Positions 9,300 to 17,271 of a stretch of 34,703 bases of DNA are shown piece after piece; positions within the stretch are counted from its first letter, which is position 1, and each line of letters starts with the position of its first letter. Below the pieces are notes generated by a model that was not told the DNA's origin, made no database searches, and saw nothing but the letters and a program-made list of their open reading frames with translations. The position numbers and the translations under genes are program-made. This DNA comes from Rhodospirillales bacterium (GTDB lineage: Bacteria; Pseudomonadota; Alphaproteobacteria; Acetobacterales; Acetobacteraceae), in the NCBI GenBank assembly GCA_028869315.1, contig JAGWSV010000207.1:1-34703 (forward strand), in the 5' to 3' direction.

Positions 9300-9791
9300 A
9301 TGAAAAGCCTTTTGATCGTGTTCCACACTGCAACCGGCGGCACGCGCCAGATGGCCTCCGCCGCCGCGCATGGCGCGGCGGCGGAGGCGCGGGTCCGCAC
9401 GCGCCTGCTTTTCGCCCATGAAGCGGGGCCGGCCGATGTCCTCGCCGCCGACGGATACATCTTTGCCACGCCGGAGAACCTGGCCGTCATGGCCGGCATG
9501 ATGAAGGATTTTTTCGACCGCACCTATTACCCGGTGCTGGACCGTATCAATGGCCGCCCCTATGCAGCCTTGATCTGCGCCGGCAGCGACGGGCGGAACG
9601 CAGCGCGCCAGGTCGCGCGCATCGCCACCGGCTGGCGGCTACGCCCGATCGCCACGCCGCTGATCGTCTGCACCCGCGCGCAGACGCCGGAGGCGATCCT
9701 GGCCCCCAAGGCGATTGGGCCCGAGGACCTCGCCCGTTGCACCGAACTCGGGGCGGCGCTTGCCGTCGGGATGGCGATGGGCATTTTCTGA
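9300..9791 (+). CDS. Flavodoxin / NAD(P)H-dependent FMN reductase-like protein
   Basis: MKSLLIVFHTATGGTRQMASAAA...; ADGYIFATPENLAVMAGMMKDFFDRTYYPV...GRPYAALICAGSDG is a flavodoxin-fold pattern. Confidence 0.75.
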   Translation: MKSLLIVFHTATGGTRQMASAAAHGAAAEARVRTRLLFAHEAGPADVLAADGYIFATPENLAVMAGMMKDFFDRTYYPVLDRINGRPYAALICAGSDGRNAARQVARIATGWRLRPIATPLIVCTRAQTPEAILAPKAIGPEDLARCTELGAALAVGMAMGIF

Positions 9792-9819
9792 TCGTACGGG
9801 AATCGGACCCGCTGGCGGA

Positions 9820-10779
9820 TCAGTAGCCGGCCGCGCGGTCCACGACTTCCTGCATCGGGCGCCCCTCCAAGAACCGGCCCAGATTCTCCACGAACAGCCG
9901 CGCCACGATCGCATCGCGCCGCGGATGCATGCCGCCGATATGCGGCAGCACCAGAATGCCCGCGGTGGTCCAGAACGGATGCGTCGGGGGCAACGGTTCC
10001 TGGCGGAACACGTCCAGCACCGCGCCGGCGATTCGCCTTTCCTTGACCGCGGCGATCAGATCGGCGTCGACGACCAGCGCGCCGCGGCCGAAATTGAGCA
10101 GCCAAGCCGAGGGCTTCATCGCCGCAAGCCGCTGCGCGTCGATGAAGTTCTCCGTCGCCGGCGTCGCCGGCAGCAGCGCCAGCACGAAATCCGCCTGCGC
10201 CAGCACCTCGTCGGTTCGTTCTGGTGGCACGACTTCGGCGAGCCCCGGCAGCGGCGCCGCGCTGCGGCTGGTCCCGGTCACCCGCATGCCGATCGCGGTT
10301 GCCAGCCGCGCCACCTCCCGGCCGATCGCCCCGAGTCCCAGGATCGTCAGGGTCTGCCCGTTCAGCGGCGTGGCAACCCGGCGCTGCCAGTGGCTGCGCT
10401 TCTGGTCCTCGGCGATCGCGCAAAAAGGCTTCGTCAGATGAAACAGCGCGCCGAGGATGTTCTCCGGCATCGCCTCGCGATGGGTACCGCGCGCGCAGGT
10501 CAGGGTGAGCCCCGCCGGCAGGTCGGGCAGCGCAAGCCAGCCTTCCACCCCCGCGGTCAGCGCCTGCACCCAGCGCAGTTTTTCCATCCGCGGCAGCACC
10601 CCCGGCCGCACGCCCCAGGCGAGCATCGCCTCGGCGGCGGTCAACTGGGCGTCCGACGGGGTTGCGGTGCGCCCCACCACCTCCACCGCCACCCGGCCGG
10701 CCAGGCCAGCCGCAGCGATCGCATCGACATAGGGGGCCGGCGTATCGGTCCACAGCAGTACGCGGGTCGGGTCTGGCAT
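9820..10779 (-). CDS. D-2-hydroxyacid dehydrogenase family protein (NAD-binding)
   Basis: MPDPTRVLLWTDTPAPYVDAI...; LTILGLGAIGREVARLATAIGMRVTGTSRSA Rossmann motif; LPATPATENFIDAQRLAAMKPSAWLLNFGRGALVVDADLIAAV; LDVFRQEPLPPTHPFWTTAGILVLPHIGG. Confidence 0.9.
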   Translation of the reverse strand: MPDPTRVLLWTDTPAPYVDAIAAAGLAGRVAVEVVGRTATPSDAQLTAAEAMLAWGVRPGVLPRMEKLRWVQALTAGVEGWLALPDLPAGLTLTCARGTHREAMPENILGALFHLTKPFCAIAEDQKRSHWQRRVATPLNGQTLTILGLGAIGREVARLATAIGMRVTGTSRSAAPLPGLAEVVPPERTDEVLAQADFVLALLPATPATENFIDAQRLAAMKPSAWLLNFGRGALVVDADLIAAVKERRIAGAVLDVFRQEPLPPTHPFWTTAGILVLPHIGGMHPRRDAIVARLFVENLGRFLEGRPMQEVVDRAAGY

Positions 10780-10941
10780 GGCGGCATCCTTATCTCGTGC
10801 GCCGAGCGTAGAGACGCCGGCGCGCAAGCGCCACCTCGCCCGGCACGTTCCGGCGGCACCGGAACCCCGGCCGCCCGGCCTCTTGCCGTTGCGTGCGGCC
10901 GGTCCTAACCAGCGCCGAGACACCGGATGGAAGGACCGATC

Positions 10942-11640
10942 ATGGCGGACGACGCATCGATCATCGCGGCATTTCGGCACGTGTCCTCGGCGACCGTGAC
11001 CACCCTGCTGCTGAAGAAGGGTCTGCGCAACGTGTGGATGCGCGGGCCGAAGCCGCTGCGTCCGGACCAGCCCCGGCTCATTGGCCGCGCCTTCACGATG
11101 CGCTTCGTGCCAGCGCGCGAGGACCTCGCTACCCCGGAATCCTGGTCCTCCCCCCGCTCCACCCGCGCTGCGATCGAGGCGATGCCCGACGGCGCAATCG
11201 CCGTCGTCGACGCCATGGGCGTGACCGACGCGGGTATCTTCGGCGACATCCTGTGCGGCCGCATGGCCAAGCGCGGCCTGACGGCTCTGGTGACCGATGG
11301 CGTGGTACGCGACTTGGCCGGCGTGCTCAGCACCGGTCTGCCGGTCTGGTGCGCCGGCGCCGCCGCGCCGCCCTCGGTCGCCGGCCTGACCTTCGTGAAC
11401 TGGGACGAGCCGATCGGCTGCGGCGGCGTCGCCGTGTTCCCGAACGACTTCATCCTGGCCGACAGCGACGGCGCGGTGGTGATCCCGGCCAGCTTCGTAG
11501 ACGAAATCGTCGCCAGCGGCGCCGAACAGGAACGCCTGGAAGCCTGGATTATGGGCGAGGTGGAAAAGGGCGCGTCGCTTCCCGGCCTTTATCCGCCGAA
11601 CGCCGAGAACAAGGCGCGCTACGAAGCCAGCAAGGGCTGA
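10942..11640 (+). CDS. RraA family protein (RraA / 4-hydroxy-4-methyl-2-oxoglutarate aldolase-like)
   Basis: GRAFTMRFVPAREDL, AVVDAMGVTDAGIFGDILCGRMAKRGLTALVTDGVVRDLAGV (GD...A..G..G...DG..RD). ATG at 10942; alternative ATG at 10927. Confidence 0.88.
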   Translation: MADDASIIAAFRHVSSATVTTLLLKKGLRNVWMRGPKPLRPDQPRLIGRAFTMRFVPAREDLATPESWSSPRSTRAAIEAMPDGAIAVVDAMGVTDAGIFGDILCGRMAKRGLTALVTDGVVRDLAGVLSTGLPVWCAGAAAPPSVAGLTFVNWDEPIGCGGVAVFPNDFILADSDGAVVIPASFVDEIVASGAEQERLEAWIMGEVEKGASLPGLYPPNAENKARYEASKG

Positions 11641-11691
11641 GTTATAATTGGGGCAATCGACCGGTGAACGAGGGGTCGATAGCCGCCGGCG

Positions 11692-12957
11692 TCACACCTC
11701 CCCGGCGCCGCTCAACCGGCGGATGAGTGCCTCGTAGCCGTCCAGGGTCGCACGCAGATCGAGGTTTCGTTCCGCATAGGCCCGCGCGCCGGCTCGCAGC
11801 CGGCGCGCGAGGCTGCGATCCTCGATCACTTCCAGCACCGTATCGGCCAGACCCTTGGGGTCGAAGAACGACACCAGCCGCCCGTTCTCCCCGTCGCTCA
11901 CGAACTCCCGCACCGGCTGCGTATCGCTGCCGATGACCGCGCAGCCGGTAGCCAGCGCTTCCCGCAACGACCAGGAGGCGACGAACGGATAGGTCAGGTA
12001 CACATGCGCGTCGCTGCGCTGCAGCAGCTTGAGGTAGGTCGCGTAGTCCAGCCGGCCGGGGAACAGCACCCGACTCAGATCGACCTTGCCGTTCAGCTCG
12101 GCGAGCAACGTCTCCTTCCAGCTTCCCTTCGGCGGCGGCGCGCCGTAGCTCACCCCGTTGCCGCCCACGATCACCACTCGCAGATCCGCCCGTGCCCGCA
12201 ACAGATGCGGCAGCGCGCGCATCATCGAATGCACCCCGCGATATGGTTCAAGGTCCCGCGCGACGTACGTGACAAGCTTCTCCCGCGGCCCGATCGTGGC
12301 GTCGCCGATCTTGAGCGATGTCCGGCGGACCTTTGCGTCCGGCTTGCAGCGGGTCAGGTCCGCCCCCTCCGGCAGCAGGGTGATCCGCTCGCGCGCCCAG
12401 TCGGGATAGGTGGAATGTTGCCATTGCGTTGGGGTCTGACCCAGCCCGCCCAGTTGCAGGGCCAGCAGGTTGACCGCGTTCTTGGCGCGGATGCGCGGAT
12501 AGTCCGCTTCCGGGGTCGGGAATTCCGGATCGAACCCGACATCGCTGTCGACGATCCGGTAATAGAACTCGCAGTAGCCGAGCAGTGGCACGCCCGGCCA
12601 GACATCCGGCAGGTTCAGCAACTCGCCCCAGCCGTGATGGCCGATGATGATGTCAGGCGTGAATCCGAGCTGCTTCAAGGTCGCCGCCGCGGTCGCCACC
12701 GTTTCGGCGCGGCGGGCGGCGGCGTCGAGATCGCGCGCCGCCAGATGGGTCTCCACCGGCGGCTGTGGCGGCCGGCGATAGGGCACGACCCGGACGCCGC
12801 CAATCCGGTTCTGGTTCGGTTCCGACAGGAATAGCACCTCATGTCGGCGCATCGCCGCCAGGTGGCGCACCAGGTGCAGGAACTGTCCTGGAAAGTTCTG
12901 GTGAACGAACAGGAACCTCACGGCGCCGCCAGATTGCGCGGCGTCGCCCGGTTGCAC
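11692..12957 (-). CDS. Glycosyltransferase family 4-like protein
   Basis: VRFLFVHQNFPGQFLHLVRHLA N-terminus; VTYVARDLEPYRGVHSMMRALPHLL; YLKLLQRSDAHVYLTYPFVASWSLREALATGCAVIGSDTQPVREFV. Start may be GTG at about 12921. Confidence 0.85.
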   Translation of the reverse strand: MQPGDAAQSGGAVRFLFVHQNFPGQFLHLVRHLAAMRRHEVLFLSEPNQNRIGGVRVVPYRRPPQPPVETHLAARDLDAAARRAETVATAAATLKQLGFTPDIIIGHHGWGELLNLPDVWPGVPLLGYCEFYYRIVDSDVGFDPEFPTPEADYPRIRAKNAVNLLALQLGGLGQTPTQWQHSTYPDWARERITLLPEGADLTRCKPDAKVRRTSLKIGDATIGPREKLVTYVARDLEPYRGVHSMMRALPHLLRARADLRVVIVGGNGVSYGAPPPKGSWKETLLAELNGKVDLSRVLFPGRLDYATYLKLLQRSDAHVYLTYPFVASWSLREALATGCAVIGSDTQPVREFVSDGENGRLVSFFDPKGLADTVLEVIEDRSLARRLRAGARAYAERNLDLRATLDGYEALIRRLSGAGEV

Positions 12958-13048
12958 GGCGCGGACGCGGTAGGGATCCGGGGACGCGGCGCTACAGAAT
13001 GCAGGATCATCGACTTCAACATCGCCAGGCGCAGGGTGCCGGATCAGG

Positions 13049-14065
13049 TCAGCGCGGGCGCCGCGCGGTCTTGCGTCGCGCCGGGGTGGGCGCGGCCTCC
13101 GGCGGCGGCGTAGCCGGTGCCGAGCCGCCGACCGCCCCTGGCGAGGAGGCGGATCGCAACCCGGGCGTCTGGGCGGCGCCCGCCGGCGGCGCGGCCCCGG
13201 CGGCGCGCGGAGCGATCCGGACCTGGAAGGCTTCCAGCGGCGCCCGGCTTTCCGCCTGCACGACCATCCCGCCGGGCGACGGGCCGACCAGGGAGCCGTC
13301 CACGAAGCTGGCGGTCACCTGGCATTCATGGGTGCGGGCCGCCTTGCCTTTCAGCCGCACGTTCAGACCGAGCAGCGGCAATGCCATGCCGCGGCTGCCG
13401 CAAAAGCCGCCCCCCGCCACCCAGGGCGAGAGCCAGTCGCGCCCGAGCACCGCCTGGTACTCAAGGCACTCCTCCACCGACGCGGGCAGGCCGGCGCCCG
13501 GCGCAATGCTGAACCCCTCGATGCAGAGTTTGCTGCCACGCACGCCGAGCCATTCGCCCATCCGGGCGCCAACATCGCCGGTGCTCTGCACATGCGCGAC
13601 AAGCTCGGCCGAAGCCTCCGGGGCCGACACGCGGCCGCCCGGCGGGCGCGGCGCGGCAGGTCGGACGGTCGGATCGCCGCTCAGCCGGAGCACCTGCAGG
13701 CGGGGCGCCTGCTCGGCGTGCGCATCCGGCGCCTGGTAGATCGTCACCAGGATCTGCGCCGGTCCTTGCGCCACCCGGACCAGTGCCGCGCCGTCGCCGC
13801 CACCCAGCCAGCCGTCATTGCGGAAGGTGGAGATGCTGACCACGCCCTCCCGGCCCGCCGGCGCCGCCGAGATGCGAACGCCCGGCAGTCCGGCGCTTCC
13901 CGCCACCGGGGCGCCGGGCGGCTGAAAGATGCAGAACAACCCGGCATCCAGGGTCATCAGGTGGCCGGAAACCTTGAGCTCGACAATGCGCTGCGGCGCA
14001 GGCGGAGCGCCTGCCGCGGCGGCAGCAGGAACAGGCGCGGACGCCGGGGGGGCGGCTTCGGACAT
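13049..14065 (-). CDS. Uncharacterised protein with two to three hydrophobic-W (ChW)-like repeats and a Pro/Ala-rich basic tail
   Basis: 339 aa from MSEAAPPASAPVP...; segments LVAHVQSTGDVGARMGEWLGVRGSKLCIEGFSI and LEYQAVLGRDWLSPWVAGGGFCGSRGMALPLLGLNVRL resemble the Y..hvQ..GW..WV..G..aGt.G..lrlE...I.L pattern. Confidence 0.65.
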   Translation of the reverse strand: MSEAAPPASAPVPAAAAAGAPPAPQRIVELKVSGHLMTLDAGLFCIFQPPGAPVAGSAGLPGVRISAAPAGREGVVSISTFRNDGWLGGGDGAALVRVAQGPAQILVTIYQAPDAHAEQAPRLQVLRLSGDPTVRPAAPRPPGGRVSAPEASAELVAHVQSTGDVGARMGEWLGVRGSKLCIEGFSIAPGAGLPASVEECLEYQAVLGRDWLSPWVAGGGFCGSRGMALPLLGLNVRLKGKAARTHECQVTASFVDGSLVGPSPGGMVVQAESRAPLEAFQVRIAPRAAGAAPPAGAAQTPGLRSASSPGAVGGSAPATPPPEAAPTPARRKTARRPR

Positions 14066-14153
14066 GCAGGCTTTCGTTCCCGTACGGCGCAGGTCAGCGG
14101 CATGCGCTCGACCTGGATGCCCATGACACCCAGGCCGGCTCCGCAGATCGCGA

Positions 14154-17069
14154 TTATGAAGTGACCGCACATAGATGAACCCGCTTCGCGGCACGGGCAA
14201 GCAGCATCTCGTTGAGTCGCGACGCCGGCAGTCCCAGTGCCAGCACCCCACCCCGCCCGGCCCGCCTGATCCGCTCCGCCGGCGCCCCGAGATCGAACGC
14301 CACCACATCCAGCCCGGCCCGCCACATGTCGCTCAGCGCAAAGCACCAGGTTTCCGGCCAGATCGAGGGCAGCCAGCCCAGGTGGGCGCCCTGCGCGGCG
14401 ATCAGCCACCCGGCTTCCTCCGGCTGGAACGGTCCGGTGACGAACACGCGCCCGGTCGCGAGCAAGGCCGGATCCTTGGTGGTTGGCCCGACCACCAAGA
14501 ACTCGAGCGGCAGGTTTCGCCGCGCCGCGTCCTGCGCACAAGCCAGTAGCACCTGCACGCCCTTGGCGGGACCGATCGCACCGACCACGCAAACCCGCAC
14601 CCGGCCGCCTGTCACGCCCGGTCGGCCCAGCGCCGTGGCCGGAGGCCGCGGCAGCGCGGCATCATCCTCCGGTGGCGCGATGCGGGGCGCGAGCCCGGGC
14701 AGGTGGCGCGCCAACCGCGCCGCGACGTCGTCCGACGGCATCACGACCCGGCGCGCCCCGTGCAGCAGCGCCGCAGAGCGCTGCCGCAACGCGCCCACGC
14801 CGATCGGCTCGTCAAGCAGGCTGCCATGCACGGCGATGCACGCCTCGCAGCCGGCCAGATCCGGCTCTCCACAGTAGCGATCTTCGTTCCCACCAGGAGC
14901 AGCCTTCGCGGCATCGGCCATTTGCACCACCGGCCGGGTCAGGGTCACGCGTGGACAGATCCACGCATAGTCATGCACCTGCACATCGTATGGCACCTCC
15001 AGTGCTGCGATCAGCGCCGCCACCTCCGGATGGTGGCCGAGCAGATGGTGCACCTCGATTCCAACCAGGTTCTCGGCGCGCAAACGGCGCAGCAGCGCGC
15101 CAGCTTCGCCCGGCAGGGCAAATCGCAGGTTCGGCGCGGCGCCGGGCGCTGCATCCTCCAGGACCGCCGCGTGACCGCGGCCGGCGCCGGCGGCCGGGCG
15201 CAGCACGACCGGCCGCCGGCCGGCGGCGCGATGTGCCGCGCAGGCGCCGGCCACCATTCGCTCCACGCCGCCGCCATCGGCATGCGTAACCAGCAGCACC
15301 ACCGGCACCCGGGATCGGGAGGTCATCTCCCAACGGGCATGATCCAGACGCCGCCGCGCTCGGGCAAGCGGATCGGCGGCAAGGGAAGCGGCGATCTCCG
15401 CGGCATGGTCCGGGTGTAACCGCGCCAGCATCGCTCGGGCCGCCTCGCGCGACGCCGCCGCAACCGCGCCCGCTCCCGCTCCCGCCGCGAGGTGGCGCGC
15501 CACGAAGACGCCCGGCACAACGGCATGGCGCCAGCCGAACCTTTCGGTCCGCAAGCAGAAATCGGCCGCGGCGCCATCCTGTAGATGAGACGGAAACGAC
15601 CGGAACGGGCCCGCGTCGCGCCAGCAGGCCCGCCGTACGAACAGGCAGCCGGCATCGCCGAACGGAGCCGGAACCGCGCGCGCCCGGTGCACCCGCCATG
15701 CCAGGTCCGCCAGCCACGCCGCCGCGTCGGGATCGGGGACTGGATTGGCGCCGGCCGGATCGGGATAGCCGGCGAACCATGCATCGTTGGAGAGCGGCGC
15801 CATCGTGCCGATCTCGGGCGCCACGTCGGCCGCCGCGCGCAGCCGTTCGATCCATCCGGGCGCCGGGACCGCGGTGCCGTCGAGCAGCACCAGGTCCCGC
15901 CCCGGACACGCCGCCACGCCGGCCTCCACCGCGGCAGCATAGCCGCGCCGGACCCGATGGCGGATCAGGTGAATGTCCTCTGCCGCGGCGAACCTCCGCA
16001 ACATGCGGCGCAGCCCTGCATCCGCGCCGGCATCGTCGACCACCACCACCGGCGTGCCGGCGGGAATAGTGGCCAGAACCGCCCGAACGCAGGCCTCGGC
16101 CGCCGCCGGCTGGCCCTGCACGGTGACGACCACGCCCGGCGCCCGCTTCGCGGTTCGCGACGGCCCAACCGAGCGGCGAGCCGCGCCGGCGGCGCGACAG
16201 CGCGATGCCAAAGCGACATCGCGATCGACCGGGCTGCCGCACAGCGCCTGCCTCTCCCCCGCCAGAACCCGCAATCTCCCCAGCCGCCGGCCGCGGGGGG
16301 GCGTCCTCGCCAACAGCGCGACCGGCACCGCAAATCCGCCGGCTTGTGCCAGCGGGGGGACCCCGAACGCCTCCGGCGGGGCGTCGACACAAGGCACGCA
16401 CAGCTCCCCGCCCCCCGAAGCCGACAGAGTGATACGCGCCGGATGATCCGGGTCTCCCGGCCGCCACGCCCAGCCACGCACCTCATCGCCGCTGGCCTCG
16501 ACATAGCCGTCCACCCGCCGCATCACATCGAGCCGAAGCGGGCTGCCGAGCAAATCCATTCCGTCGGCCCGGACCACCAGGGCCCGTCCTGCAGTGCCGA
16601 TGCGGCGGGACAGCGCCACCGGCCGGCGGTCCAGCCACGCCTGCACGCGCCCGTCCGTTCCCGCCTGCCAGGTCACCACCCGATCGTGCGCGCCCAGGCC
16701 GCACCACCCGGCAGCGCCGACCGCCCGCACCACCGCTGCCGCCAGCACCTCGAGCGGGGCCGGCATCACGAAGTGCGCCAGAACCCAGGCCAGGTCCCGC
16801 GCCGCCCCAGCCACATCGCCGGCCACCAACCGCGCCGCAACCAAACCCCACCAAGCCTCGCGCGGGCGAAACTTCGCCGGCACCGAAGCAAACAACCTCA
16901 CCGCCCGCGTCGGCTCCACGGCGACACAAGCTGCCCCCAACGCCATCGTCACCACCAGATCCCCCGGCGCCAGTCGAGCCGCCCGATCCAGCCATCGCAC
17001 CGCCGCCGCCACGTCCCCCCGCGCCAACTCGGCCCGACCGGCCGCCAACGCTTCGGCAGCCTGGGTCAT
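14154..17069 (-). CDS. Multidomain glycosyltransferase: N-terminal TPR-like region, beta domain, GT2 domain, C-terminal GT4-like domain
   Basis: 972 aa from MTQAAEALAAGRAELARGDVAAAVRWLDRAARLAPGD; VDGYVEASGDEVRGWAWRPGDPDHPARITL beta domain; GT2-type VVVVDDAGADAG...ILPV-like GRDLVLLDGTAVPAPGWIERL...; C-terminal VPVVLLVTHADGGGVERMV...VCVVGAIGPAKGVQVLLACAQDA. Confidence 0.82.
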   Translation of the reverse strand: MTQAAEALAAGRAELARGDVAAAVRWLDRAARLAPGDLVVTMALGAACVAVEPTRAVRLFASVPAKFRPREAWWGLVAARLVAGDVAGAARDLAWVLAHFVMPAPLEVLAAAVVRAVGAAGWCGLGAHDRVVTWQAGTDGRVQAWLDRRPVALSRRIGTAGRALVVRADGMDLLGSPLRLDVMRRVDGYVEASGDEVRGWAWRPGDPDHPARITLSASGGGELCVPCVDAPPEAFGVPPLAQAGGFAVPVALLARTPPRGRRLGRLRVLAGERQALCGSPVDRDVALASRCRAAGAARRSVGPSRTAKRAPGVVVTVQGQPAAAEACVRAVLATIPAGTPVVVVDDAGADAGLRRMLRRFAAAEDIHLIRHRVRRGYAAAVEAGVAACPGRDLVLLDGTAVPAPGWIERLRAAADVAPEIGTMAPLSNDAWFAGYPDPAGANPVPDPDAAAWLADLAWRVHRARAVPAPFGDAGCLFVRRACWRDAGPFRSFPSHLQDGAAADFCLRTERFGWRHAVVPGVFVARHLAAGAGAGAVAAASREAARAMLARLHPDHAAEIAASLAADPLARARRRLDHARWEMTSRSRVPVVLLVTHADGGGVERMVAGACAAHRAAGRRPVVLRPAAGAGRGHAAVLEDAAPGAAPNLRFALPGEAGALLRRLRAENLVGIEVHHLLGHHPEVAALIAALEVPYDVQVHDYAWICPRVTLTRPVVQMADAAKAAPGGNEDRYCGEPDLAGCEACIAVHGSLLDEPIGVGALRQRSAALLHGARRVVMPSDDVAARLARHLPGLAPRIAPPEDDAALPRPPATALGRPGVTGGRVRVCVVGAIGPAKGVQVLLACAQDAARRNLPLEFLVVGPTTKDPALLATGRVFVTGPFQPEEAGWLIAAQGAHLGWLPSIWPETWCFALSDMWRAGLDVVAFDLGAPAERIRRAGRGGVLALGLPASRLNEMLLARAAKRVHLCAVTS

Positions 17070-17103
17070 GAGGGGTGAACGTCGCGGGGGGACTTGCGGG
17101 TCG

Positions 17104-17260
17104 GCAAGGCCAGGGGGACGCTGTCCCATGGGCCCCCGCCAAGGGCATCGGCCTTGGAACCCTTCCGTTGGTTCGGAGTGGGAGGGGAATGGCGCGGGAC
17201 CGCACGGGGCGTGGGTCTGGAGGGCAGAGCCCCCTGGCCTTGCAGAGCCACACGCCCCGT
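17104..17260. repeat. Intergenic nested inverted-repeat (REP-like) element
   Basis: Perfect 14-bp inverted repeat gcaaggccaggggg (17104-17117) / ccccctggccttgc (17230-17243), interlocked with a second 10-bp inverted repeat acggggcgtg (17205-17214) / cacgccccgt (17251-17260). Confidence 0.6.
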
Positions 17261-17271
17261 CATCCGCGCCC

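Noticed and set aside
11656-11680. Terminator between rraA-like gene and GT4 gene (atcgacc...ggtcgat)
   Set aside because: Only a 7-bp stem with an 11-nt loop and no T-run on either side; too weak to call.
15585-17078. 497-aa and 449-aa plus-strand ORFs opposite the GT fusion
   Set aside because: Arg/Pro/His-rich shadow frames of the minus-strand glycosyltransferase.
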